From an uncultured Haloferula sp. (lineage in GTDB: Bacteria; Verrucomicrobiota; Verrucomicrobiae; Verrucomicrobiales; Akkermansiaceae): DNA of 37,190 bases. Shown piece by piece: positions 22,950-30,610 of this stretch. The stretch lies in NCBI GenBank assembly GCA_946885645.1, contig CAMPGU010000009.1:1-37190 (forward strand). Reading direction: 5' to 3'. Below the pieces are notes generated by a model. That model made no database searches. It saw only the letters and a list, made by a program, of their open reading frames with translations, and had not been told where the DNA came from. The position numbers and the translations under genes were made by a program. How positions within the stretch are numbered: position 1 is the stretch's first letter; every line of letters starts with the position of its first letter.

Positions 22950-25100
22950 TCAGGCCGGGGCGGTGTCCCTTGCGCCACCCGCGAGCAGGATGGCCTCCCC
23001 TGCCAGCCCGGAGCGGATCAGCAGCGGCTCCAGCGCGGCCTCCCGGCCCATGAAGCGGCGATAAAGCTCATCCACCGGTGCCGAATTTCCCTTCGAGAGG
23101 ATGTGCTCCCGGAAGGCCGCGCCGGTCGCCGGATCGATCACCCCGTTTTCCTGGAAACGGGTGAAGGCGTCCGCGTCCAGTACCTCCGCCCAGTTGTAGG
23201 AGTAGTAGCCCGCGGCATATCCCGTGGGCGCGCTGAAAAGGTGGCCGAAGCGCCGGGCCATGCTGGGCGCGTCCGTCTTCATCGGCACGCGGTAGCTGGC
23301 CAGGATCTCGCGGTCCACCGTGTCGAGATCGCGGCCGGCGTAGCGGTCCAGATGGATGTGCAGCTCCAGGTCCAGCTTGCCGAAGGCGAGCTGCCGCATG
23401 AAGGCGGTGGCGCTCATGTAGTTCCTCGCGGCGATCATCCGCTTGAAAAGATCCTCCGGGATCGGCTCGCCGGTCTCGTGGTGCCGGGCGAAGAAATCCA
23501 GCGATTGCCGGTCCCAGCAGAAATTTTCCATGATCTGCGAGGGCAGCTCGACGAAATCCCACGGCACATTCGTCCCGGCCAGCGCGCGCACCGGCACCTC
23601 GCTCAGCAGGCCGTGCAAGAGGTGGCCGAACTCGTGGAAAATCGTCTCCACCTCGCCGTGGGTCAGCAGGGCGGGCTTGCCGTCCACCGGCGGGGTCATG
23701 TTGCCGGTGATGAGACCCAGGTGGGGATCGCGGGCCGTGCCCTCGCCGCCCGGGTGGCCGGTGTGCAGGCTGTTCATCCAGGCGCCGCCGCGTTTCGATT
23801 CGCGCGGGTGCCAGTCGGCATAGAAGGAGCCGAGGTGAGCGCCGGTGGCGGTATCCTTCAGGTCGTAGAATTGCACCTCCGGGTGCCAGACCTCGATTTC
23901 ATCCGCCGGGGCGTCCGCGGGGCGCTTGCCGCGTTCGTGGAAGACAGCCGGGCGCGGCGAAATCGAAATCCCGAAGAGCCGCGAGCACAGCTCGAACATT
24001 CCCGCCATCACCCGGTCCACGGGGAAATACGGGCGCAGCAGCTCGTCATCCAGATCGTATTCCTCCTGACGGCGCTTCTCCGCCCAGTAGGCGAATTCCC
24101 AAGGTTGCAAGCCGTCCACGGCTTCGCCGGTCTTGGCGGCCTTGTAGTCGCAGAGGGCGCGGTATTCCGAGCGCAGGGCGGGCTCCACCCGGTCGTGGAG
24201 GTCTTCCACGAATCGCAGCGCCGTCTGCCCGTCGCGCGCCATGCGGCGTTGCAGGGTCAGGTCGGCGAAGTGTCCGTGGCCCAGGATGGCGGCCTTTTCA
24301 TTGCGCAGCGCCAGGATCTGCCAGACCAGCGCGGTGTTGTCGTGCTCGCCGCTGCCCGCTACGCCGACCGAAGCCTTCCACACCTGGTGCCGGATCGCGT
24401 CGTCGTCGAGGTGCTGCATCACCGGAAACATCGACGGCATCTGGAGCGTGAAGCGCCACGCGGGAGCCTCGTCGGTCGCCAGGTTTTTCGCCTTCGCGTT
24501 TGCCAGCGCGGCGGCTTTCGCGGAGGCGGGCAGGCCCGCCAGCTTCGCCTCGTCCCGGATCACCAGTTCCCAAGCGTTGGTGGAGTCCAAGACGTTCTCC
24601 GAGTATTGCTTCGTGAGCTTTGAAAGCTCCGCCTCGATCGCAGCGATGCGGGCCTTCCGGTCCGGCGGCAGATCGGCCCCGGATTGGGCGAACTCGTGCA
24701 TCGTCTCCTCCACGAAGCGGCGGCGCACCGGATCCAGTCCGGCCACTGCCCCGGAGGTGCCGAAAGCCTTCAAGATCTTCCAGAGCTCCTCGTTGAGCGG
24801 AATCGACGCGTAGAAATCGGACACTTCCGGCAGCATCGCGTTCAGGGCCGCGCGCTGGGCCGGCTCGTCGCAAACGGAGTCGAGGTGCTGCAGCAGGCCC
24901 CAGCCGCGGTCCAATTGCTCGGTGGCGTGCTCCAAGGCACCATAGGTATTCGAATAGGTGGCCTCCTCCGGGCGGACCCGCCGGATCGCCTCCAGATTGG
25001 TCGCCGCGATCTCCAGCGCCTTCCGGATATCGGGCTCCACCGCCTCGGGGACGAGGGTGGACCATTTCACGTGGAAATTACCGGCGAGGAAGGGATTCAT
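22950..25100 (-). CDS. M3 family zinc oligopeptidase (OpdA/PrlC type)
   Basis: The start is the ATG at 25100 (716 residues); the frame remains open further upstream, but that part is antisense to the Nudix gene. The zinc site HEFGH is at 489-493 with the third ligand Glu518 in DFVELPSQIMENF. The long helical N-terminal half and the C-terminal SYNWAEVLDADAF segment are typical of the thimet-oligopeptidase/oligopeptidase A family. It is a cytosolic enzyme (no signal) that degrades short peptides, including cleaved signal peptides. It diverges from the Nudix gene across 141 bp. Confidence 0.95.
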   Translation of the reverse strand: MNPFLAGNFHVKWSTLVPEAVEPDIRKALEIAATNLEAIRRVRPEEATYSNTYGALEHATEQLDRGWGLLQHLDSVCDEPAQRAALNAMLPEVSDFYASIPLNEELWKILKAFGTSGAVAGLDPVRRRFVEETMHEFAQSGADLPPDRKARIAAIEAELSKLTKQYSENVLDSTNAWELVIRDEAKLAGLPASAKAAALANAKAKNLATDEAPAWRFTLQMPSMFPVMQHLDDDAIRHQVWKASVGVAGSGEHDNTALVWQILALRNEKAAILGHGHFADLTLQRRMARDGQTALRFVEDLHDRVEPALRSEYRALCDYKAAKTGEAVDGLQPWEFAYWAEKRRQEEYDLDDELLRPYFPVDRVMAGMFELCSRLFGISISPRPAVFHERGKRPADAPADEIEVWHPEVQFYDLKDTATGAHLGSFYADWHPRESKRGGAWMNSLHTGHPGGEGTARDPHLGLITGNMTPPVDGKPALLTHGEVETIFHEFGHLLHGLLSEVPVRALAGTNVPWDFVELPSQIMENFCWDRQSLDFFARHHETGEPIPEDLFKRMIAARNYMSATAFMRQLAFGKLDLELHIHLDRYAGRDLDTVDREILASYRVPMKTDAPSMARRFGHLFSAPTGYAAGYYSYNWAEVLDADAFTRFQENGVIDPATGAAFREHILSKGNSAPVDELYRRFMGREAALEPLLIRSGLAGEAILLAGGARDTAPA

Positions 25101-25241
25101 GCGCGGTTTCCTAGGGCACAAGTGCGGAAATGGGAAACGGAAGTTTCGTGGCGGAATGAGGACCGGCCACTTTCCGAGAGCATTCTCCTTCTTCCAACAA
25201 GGCGTTCGACATTTCGAAATCCGGCGTTCCTCATTTCCCCG

Positions 25242-25841
25242 ATGCCGCGCGATCTCCTGTCCGTCAGCCGTGAACTGAAGTCGATGGCCGAGGCGGGCCT
25301 GCGCTACTCCACGGGCTCCTACGATCTGGAACGCTACCGGCGTCTCCACGAAATCGCCTCCGAACTGCTGGCTGCGGAAGACCGCGAGTTCTGCTGGCCG
25401 GTGGAATTCGGCTACGCCACGCCGAAGGTGGATATCCGCGCCGCGGTGATCGAGGACGGGAAGATCCTGCTCGTGCGGGAGGCGGGCACCGGCACCTGGG
25501 CGCTCCCGGGCGGCTGGGCCGATCTGAACGCCAGCCCGGCGGAAAACGCCGCCCGCGAGGTGCGGGAGGAGGCCGGGATCGAGGTCGAAGTGCTGAAGCT
25601 GATCGCCTGCTGGGACAAGGACAAGCAGGGCCACCCGCGGCAGCCGGAGCATGTGTACAAGCTCGTCTTCCTCTGCCGGCCTGTAGGCGGAGCCCTTGCA
25701 ATTTCCCACGAAACCGACGGGGCCGCCTATTTCCCGCCCGGCGAGCTTCCCCCGCTTTGCCCCTACCGCAACGCGCCGCACTACGTGCAGCTTGCTTTTG
25801 TCCATCTGGCGGAGCCCGGACTCCCAACCTTGTTCGACTGA
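25242..25841 (+). CDS. Nudix hydrolase with NUDIX_N_2-type N-terminal domain
   Basis: The ATG at 25242 gives 199 residues. The N-terminal 55 residues (LLSVSRELKSMAEAGLRYS...YDLERYRRLHEIASELL) match the helical extension of YjhB-type ADP-ribose pyrophosphatase-like Nudix proteins. The Nudix box is GGWADLNASPAENAAREVREEAGI (described from residue 90). The catalytic REVREE core (105-110) is intact, but the first Glu of the canonical box is Ala97, as in the 'GGWADxNxSP' subfamily. It hydrolyses a nucleoside diphosphate derivative; the exact substrate is unknown. recJ follows 24-54 bp later on the same strand. Confidence 0.9.
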   Translation: MPRDLLSVSRELKSMAEAGLRYSTGSYDLERYRRLHEIASELLAAEDREFCWPVEFGYATPKVDIRAAVIEDGKILLVREAGTGTWALPGGWADLNASPAENAAREVREEAGIEVEVLKLIACWDKDKQGHPRQPEHVYKLVFLCRPVGGALAISHETDGAAYFPPGELPPLCPYRNAPHYVQLAFVHLAEPGLPTLFD

Positions 25842-25895
25842 AAGCGTTACGGGCTTGAGTGGCACGTGGAACGCTGCCTATCCTGCGCTACCGAG

Positions 25896-27602
25896 ATGCG
25901 CGCTCCTCCCGCCGACTGGATCCTCCAGGGCGACCCTTTCCACACGAATGGAAACGGTCGGGGCCACGCCTTTCCCGCGATCCTGGAACATCTCCTCCGC
26001 CAGCGCGGCCTGCCGGGCGGGGACGATCTGGAGGCATTCCTGCGGCCGAAGCTGCGTGATCTGAGCGACCCCTTCGAGATCGCCGAGATGCACGCCGCCG
26101 TGGCCCGGATCCTGGAGGCCATCGACCGCCGCGAGAAGGTCTGCCTTTACGGGGACTACGACGTGGACGGGGTGACTTCCATTGCCGTCATGCGGCGCCT
26201 GCTGCATGCCTACGGCCTGGAGCCGCGCCACTTCATCCCCCGCCGTAGCAATGAAGGCTACGGCCTCAGCATCGCCGCCCTCGAGCGCTGCATGCAGGAG
26301 GGCCCGAAGCCCGACCTGCTGATCGCCGTCGATTGCGGTACCGTCTCCGTCGATGAAATCGCGGCCCTCCGCGCGGACGGGGTCGATGTGATCGTGGTGG
26401 ATCACCATGAGCCTAGCCCGCGGGGCAGGCCTGACGTCAACGCGCTGGTGAATCCGAAGTTCGGCGGCGGCCCTACCTATCTCTGTGCTGCCGGGGTATG
26501 TTTCAAGCTGGCCCACGCGATGGTGAAGGAGCGGCCCGCACCGGGCTTCGATCTCAAGGAATTGCTGGAGCTCGTGGCGGTGGCCACCATCGCGGACATC
26601 GTGCCGATGATCGGGGAAAACCGCATCCTCGTGCGCCACGGCCTCAAGCGCCTGCCGCTGACGCTGAATCCCGGCTTGCAGGCGCTCCAGGAAGTTTCCG
26701 GCATGAATGGCAAGGCGACCTCCATGGACGTTGGCTTCCGGATCGGGCCCCGCCTGAATGCCGCCGGGCGCATGGACATGCCCGAAGACGCGCTGGCCAC
26801 CCTGTTGACCGATTGCAAACGCCTTGCCCGCAGTCTCGCGGAGAAGCTGGATGACTACAACAAGCGCCGCCAAACCCACGAAAACCAGATCCGCCGGGAA
26901 GCCATGGAAATGCTTTCCAGCTCCTTCGATCCGGTGCGGGATCCGGTGATCGTGCTCGGCTCGCGGGCCTGGCACCCCGGGGTCGTGGGCATCGTGGCTT
27001 CCCGCCTGATGCGGCAGTTCCACAAGCCGACCTTCGTCGTCGCCATCGATGCCGAGGGCGTCGGAAAGGGGAGCGGGCGCAGCATCGAGGGCGTCTCGCT
27101 GGTCCAAGCCATCCAAGCCTGTCGCGGCCATCTGCTGGCGGGCGGCGGTCATGACATGGCGGCCGGTCTCTCCATCGTGGAGGACCGCATGGATGCCTTC
27201 CGCGTCGATTTCGCGGAGTACGTTCTCCGGAACACCATTCCCGAGCAGCGCCAGCCGAAGTTGCGGGTGGATGCGGAAATCACCTTCGACCAGCTTTCGC
27301 TGGAATTCCTCGCGGACTACGAGCTGCTCCAGCCTTTCGGCAATGGCAACCCGCAGCCGATTTTCATGGCCCGCGGCGTCCATCTGAGCCGTCCGCCGGT
27401 GCACATGAAAAACCAGCACCTGCGCCTGAATCTCCGCCAAGGCTACCACGAGCAGGATGCGGTTTTCTTCGGCGGCGGGGAGGTCGCCCTGCCTGACCCG
27501 CCGTGGGACATCGCCTTCACCATCGACCGCAATTGCTTCCGCGGCCGCACGACCCTCCAGATCATCCTGCAGGACGTCAGGGCATCGCGGGCGGGACGGT
27601 GA
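25896..27602 (+). CDS. recJ: Single-stranded-DNA-specific exonuclease RecJ
   Basis: With the ATG at 25896 the product is 568 residues, close to E. coli RecJ (577); a GTG at 25866 would add ten residues. RecJ is a 5'-3' ssDNA exonuclease in recombination and mismatch repair. Motif I is YGDYDVDGVTS (Asp87, Asp89, Asp91), and motif III is the DHH triad (Asp169-His170-His171 in VVVDHHEP). The DHHA1 domain ends with the GGGHDMAAGLSI motif at about 415-425. A C-terminal OB-type domain has LLQPFGNGNPQPIF. Its stop is 10 bp from that of the convergent YbaK-family gene. Confidence 0.96.
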   Translation: MRAPPADWILQGDPFHTNGNGRGHAFPAILEHLLRQRGLPGGDDLEAFLRPKLRDLSDPFEIAEMHAAVARILEAIDRREKVCLYGDYDVDGVTSIAVMRRLLHAYGLEPRHFIPRRSNEGYGLSIAALERCMQEGPKPDLLIAVDCGTVSVDEIAALRADGVDVIVVDHHEPSPRGRPDVNALVNPKFGGGPTYLCAAGVCFKLAHAMVKERPAPGFDLKELLELVAVATIADIVPMIGENRILVRHGLKRLPLTLNPGLQALQEVSGMNGKATSMDVGFRIGPRLNAAGRMDMPEDALATLLTDCKRLARSLAEKLDDYNKRRQTHENQIRREAMEMLSSSFDPVRDPVIVLGSRAWHPGVVGIVASRLMRQFHKPTFVVAIDAEGVGKGSGRSIEGVSLVQAIQACRGHLLAGGGHDMAAGLSIVEDRMDAFRVDFAEYVLRNTIPEQRQPKLRVDAEITFDQLSLEFLADYELLQPFGNGNPQPIFMARGVHLSRPPVHMKNQHLRLNLRQGYHEQDAVFFGGGEVALPDPPWDIAFTIDRNCFRGRTTLQIILQDVRASRAGR

Positions 27603-27612
27603 AAGGATTTCC

Positions 27613-28074
27613 TCAGATGGTGAATTTCGCCACGCGCGGCCTCACCAGGCGGTTGTAGTCGGCCCAAGCCATTTTGATGACTTCGGTGTGGGAGCCGGCG
27701 TTGAAGGCGATTTCCCCTTCGTCCGCCAGATCGGGAGAAACATACACGGACATGTCGTAGAGGTTGCCGAAGGGCGGCATCGCCCCGGCTTCGCAATCCG
27801 GGAAATAGCCCTTGAACTCGTCTTCCTGCGCCAAGCGCACGTCGTCGGTGTGGGCCAGCTCGCGCAGGTCATCCAGCCGCACCCGGTGATTTGCCGGGAG
27901 CACGGCCATGGCCATGGCTCCATCGATCACGACCATCACGGTCTTCGCCAGCATGCTTCCCGGGATGTGGGCCGATTGCGCCACCTCGGTGGCGGTATAT
28001 GCGCGCGAATGGGTGATGGTGATGTACTTCACCTTCCATTGGTCGAGGTAGTTTCTGAGTGATTTCGCTAGCAT
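27613..28074 (-). CDS. YbaK/prolyl-tRNA editing domain protein
   Basis: The ATG at 28074 (153 residues) is chosen because an AAGGAGG Shine-Dalgarno site lies 8 nt upstream, one of the few clear ones in this window. The fold is the YbaK/ProX aminoacyl-tRNA deacylase type. TATEVAQSAHIPGSMLAKTVMVV carries the conserved Lys44, and FPDCEAGAMPPFGNLYDMSVYV is the second family block. Members hydrolyse mischarged tRNAs such as Ala- or Cys-tRNAPro, but several stand-alone paralogues have other or unknown substrates. Confidence 0.88.
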   Translation of the reverse strand: MLAKSLRNYLDQWKVKYITITHSRAYTATEVAQSAHIPGSMLAKTVMVVIDGAMAMAVLPANHRVRLDDLRELAHTDDVRLAQEDEFKGYFPDCEAGAMPPFGNLYDMSVYVSPDLADEGEIAFNAGSHTEVIKMAWADYNRLVRPRVAKFTI

Positions 28075-28082
28075 CGGAATAC

Positions 28083-28089
28083 CCTCCTT
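28083..28089 (-). promoter_or_regulatory. Strong Shine-Dalgarno site of the YbaK-family gene
   Basis: AAGGAGG on the minus strand, 8 nt before the ATG at 28074. It decides the start against an upstream in-frame codon at 28134 and is unusual here, since most genes in the window lack such a site. Confidence 0.85.
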
Positions 28090-28160
28090 CCATTGGCCGG
28101 CAGGACACCGGCGGTTAATTTTCCACAAATCCAAGCTAACCGGTACGCCCGGCGGCGGGG

Positions 28161-28373
28161 CGGGTCAAATGCCGGGGCTTGGAGAAACAAAAAAGCCCGT
28201 CCGGAAGTCCGGGGCGGGCCTTGGGAAAAAAGCGAGCCGGGCGATTTTCCGAATCACCGCTGGTCCTCAACAGACTTCACGATTTGATGGATTCGGCTTC
28301 GTCCGGCTCTGGGATAACCCGTCGTCCCGATTTGGATCCGTGCAACCGATATTTTCACATTTTAGAACGCTGG
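28161..28373 (-). repeat. Tandem ~212-bp unit, copy A (leuA-distal)
   Basis: The copy aligns with copy B at a constant offset of 210-212 bp. The most conserved block (about 28232-28316) begins GCGAGCCGGGCGATT and includes CAGACTTCAC, TTTGATGGATTCG and CGTCCGGCTCTGG, with only a few substitutions and one-base gaps. It ends (minus strand) in an intrinsic terminator with a T6 tract. Similarity continues through GGATCC (about 28336) towards the junction. It may be a small-RNA gene, a duplicated 3' UTR, or a degenerate short gene. Confidence 0.8.
28193..28222 (-). terminator. Intrinsic terminator of copy A
   Basis: On the minus strand GCCCG/CGGGC closes an inner CCGGA/TCCGG stem and is followed directly by TTTTTTG. 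It reads in the direction of leuA and the repeat units. Confidence 0.8.
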
Positions 28374-28585
28374 CGGGCAAATGCTCGGCTGGTGAAACCA
28401 AAACGCCCGTTCCGGGGATCCGGAACGGGCGCTGGAAAAAGAAGCGAGCCGGGCGATTTCCGAATCACCGCTGATCTTCGACAGACTTCACGGTTTGATG
28501 GATTCGAGTTCGTCCGGCTCTGGAATCACTGATCGCCTTGATTCGGATCCGCGCAACGGGTTTTCCCGGATTTTTTCAGCCGCGG
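28374..28585 (-). repeat. Tandem ~212-bp unit, copy B (leuA-proximal)
   Basis: Second copy of the unit, starting about 50 bp after the leuA stop codon. The left edge (CGGGCAAATGCTCGG) corresponds to CGGGTCAAATGCCGG in copy A. The terminator hairpin at 28404-28431 differs from copy A in sequence but occupies the same place, which suggests maintained structure with diverged bases. Confidence 0.8.
28404..28431 (-). terminator. Intrinsic terminator of copy B / leuA
   Basis: A perfect 12-bp stem, CGCCCGTTCCGG/CCGGAACGGGCG, with a 4-nt loop is followed on the minus strand by TTTTGGTTTC. It is the first strong terminator after leuA. Confidence 0.9.
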
Positions 28586-28637
28586 CCTGAACATGCCGGG
28601 CGCGACATCGGCCGCACCCGGCTAGAGGTTTCGGGAC

Positions 28638-30323
28638 TCAGGCCCGCAGGAGGTTCCAAGCGGTTACGAGCGCTTTGAGACCGGCCATCTCGATGGAGGG
28701 ATCGATGCCGCAGCCCCAGAGGATGCGGCCGTCTTCATGCTGGACCTGGACGTAAGCGGCGGCGTTCGCGTCCGACCCGCCGCGCACGGCATGGGAGCGG
28801 TAGTCCGTCAGCTTGAAGTCCTTCAGGCCGATGCTCTCCATCGCGTGGACGAAGGAATTGATCGGCCCGTTCCCCGTGCCGCGGATCTGTTTTTCCTCGC
28901 CGTGCAGGACGATGGTGGCGGTGCACGCCACTTGGCCGCGCTCGGTCGTGTGGTGCACCAGCTCGTAGTCCTTCACGGCCAGCGGCAGTTCCAGATTCGC
29001 GAAAAGCCGGTGGAAAGCATCGCGGATCTCGTCCGCGGTCAGTTCCCGGCCGAGCTCGTCCGCCAGATCGTAGATGCGTTTGCCGACCTGCGGGTGCATG
29101 GTCTTCGGCAGATCGAGGCCGTGCTCGCGGTCCAGGATGTAGGCGATGCCGCCCTTGCCGGACTGCGAGTTGATCCGGATGATCGCCTCGTAGGAGCGCC
29201 CGATGTCCTGCGGGTCGATCGTGAGATAGGGCACGCCCCAAGGAATCTCGGGATTCGCCTTCGTTTCCTTTGCCCGCCGGTCCAGCCCCTTCTTGATGGC
29301 GTCCTGGTGAGAGCCGGAAAAGGCCGTGAAAACGAGCTCCCCTGCATAGGGGTGGCGCTCGCCCACGGTCATGCGCGTCACCCGTTCATAGACGGCGCGC
29401 AGGGCGGGCAGGTCGGAGAAATCGAGGCCGGTCGGAATGCCGTGGCTGTTCATGTTCAGCGCCACGTTCACGATGTCCAGATTGCCGGTGCGCTCGCCGT
29501 TGCCGAAGAGCGTGCCCTCCACGCGGTCCGCGCCGGCCATCAGGCCCAGTTCGGTGGCGGCGGTTCCGGTGCCCCGGTCGTTGTGCGTGTGCAGGGAGAC
29601 GATGAGGGAATCCCGCCGGTCCAGGTGACGGCACATCCACTCGATCATGTCCGCGTGGATGTTCGGCGTTGTCCACTGCACCGTATCGGGCAGATTGATG
29701 ATCATCTTCTTCTCCCGCGTCGGCTGCCAGACGTCGATGACCCCGTTGCAGCATTCCAGCGCGAAATCGAGTTCGGTATCAGAAAAGGATTCGGGCGAAT
29801 ACTGCAGGATGACTTCCGTGTTCGGAATCGTCGGCACCAGTTCCTTCACCAGCTTCGCACCTTCGATGGCGAGGTCGCGGATCTGCTCGCGCGTCGCGTC
29901 GCCGAAGGTTACGCGGCGCTGGAGCGGCGAGGTGGAGTTGTAGATGTGCACGATCGCCCGCTTCGCGCCGTCGATCGCTTCGAAAGTGCGGCGGATCAGG
30001 TGCTCGCGGGTCTGAACCAGCACCTGGATGATCACATCGTCCGGGATGCGGTTCTCATCGATGAGGCGGCGCAGGAAATTGAACTCCGTGTCCGCGGCCG
30101 AGGGGAAACCCACCTCGATCTGCTTGAAGCCAACCCGGCAGAGCAGGTCGAAGAACTCGAGTTTCTCTTCCACCGACATCGGCTGAGGGAGGGCTTGGTT
30201 GCCATCGCGGAGATCGACCGAGCACCAGATCGGGGCGCTTGTGATGGTTTGGTCCGGCCAGGTGCGGTCGGGCAGATGCACCGGCGGAAAGGGCCGGTAT
30301 TTGGAAATCGAGGCGGAATTCAC
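28638..30323 (-). CDS. leuA: 2-isopropylmalate synthase (long LeuA2 type)
   Basis: The first committed enzyme of leucine synthesis: acetyl-CoA plus 2-oxoisovalerate gives 2-isopropylmalate. The start is a GTG at 30323 (561 residues). N-terminal KYRPFPPVHLPDRTWP is typical of the long actinobacterial/fungal-like form. The TIM-barrel active site has SVDLRDGNQAL (Arg39-Asp40), the metal-binding SLHTHNDRGTG (His245, His247) and FGNGERTGN (273-281). The C-terminal part (about 430-561), ending RGGSDANAAAYVQV and later, is the leucine-binding allosteric domain. A 21-codon leucine-rich leader frame lies 90 bp upstream, pointing to attenuation control. Downstream are two tandem units with terminators. 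No other leu or ilv genes are adjacent. Confidence 0.96.
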   Translation of the reverse strand: MNSASISKYRPFPPVHLPDRTWPDQTITSAPIWCSVDLRDGNQALPQPMSVEEKLEFFDLLCRVGFKQIEVGFPSAADTEFNFLRRLIDENRIPDDVIIQVLVQTREHLIRRTFEAIDGAKRAIVHIYNSTSPLQRRVTFGDATREQIRDLAIEGAKLVKELVPTIPNTEVILQYSPESFSDTELDFALECCNGVIDVWQPTREKKMIINLPDTVQWTTPNIHADMIEWMCRHLDRRDSLIVSLHTHNDRGTGTAATELGLMAGADRVEGTLFGNGERTGNLDIVNVALNMNSHGIPTGLDFSDLPALRAVYERVTRMTVGERHPYAGELVFTAFSGSHQDAIKKGLDRRAKETKANPEIPWGVPYLTIDPQDIGRSYEAIIRINSQSGKGGIAYILDREHGLDLPKTMHPQVGKRIYDLADELGRELTADEIRDAFHRLFANLELPLAVKDYELVHHTTERGQVACTATIVLHGEEKQIRGTGNGPINSFVHAMESIGLKDFKLTDYRSHAVRGGSDANAAAYVQVQHEDGRILWGCGIDPSIEMAGLKALVTAWNLLRA

Positions 30324-30413
30324 GGGTATAGAAATGAGAAATTGGAAAACAGACGGGAAAGGTGCCGCGGAAAAATGCGGCGGTCCGGAGACGGCGGTAG
30401 GAAAAGAAAATGC

Positions 30414-30479
30414 TCAGCGGGTGGCCAGCCCTAGAAGGAGCGGCCGCAGCTCAAGAAGCCCGCGGAGATTCGTCGTCAC
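30414..30479 (-). CDS. Leucine-rich leader peptide (candidate leuL), 21 residues
   Basis: On the leuA strand a GTG at 30479 opens a 21-codon frame ending at a TGA. Eight of its residues are leucine, at positions 5, 8, 9, 11, 14, 15, 16 and 18. They use CTC, CTT, CTG and the CTA codon that is rare in this GC-rich DNA; positions 14-16 are three in a row. It ends 90 bp before leuA, in the place expected for a transcription-attenuation leader. Downstream of it the leader RNA has T-rich tracts, one directly after GGACCGCCGCA (around 30376), whose GGACCGCCGC could pair imperfectly with GCGGCCGCTCC inside codons 11-14. Stalling at Leu codons would cover that arm. No Shine-Dalgarno site is visible. 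Attenuation by Leu leader peptides is well known for leu operons; this instance is inferred. Confidence 0.7.
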   Translation of the reverse strand: MTTNLRGLLELRPLLLGLATR

Positions 30480-30610
30480 GCCGCGAAATTGTCGCCGGGA
30501 CCCACCGCTGTCGAGGGGAAAAAGCCCGCTACGGCTGCTGCTGCGCCTCTAACCGGCCACCGCGAAAAAACCGTGGGATTTGGCGGGTAAAACGCGTATC
30601 GGCTAATTGC

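Noticed and set aside
22217..22978. N-terminal extension of coaC through the gmk region
   Set aside because: That part lies in a different frame of gmk, a clear guanylate kinase; the decarboxylase starts at the GTG at 22216.
25101..25865. 255-residue N-terminal extension of the M3 peptidase
   Set aside because: It is antisense to the Nudix gene, which has an intact Nudix box, and M3 peptidases start near the ATG at 25100.
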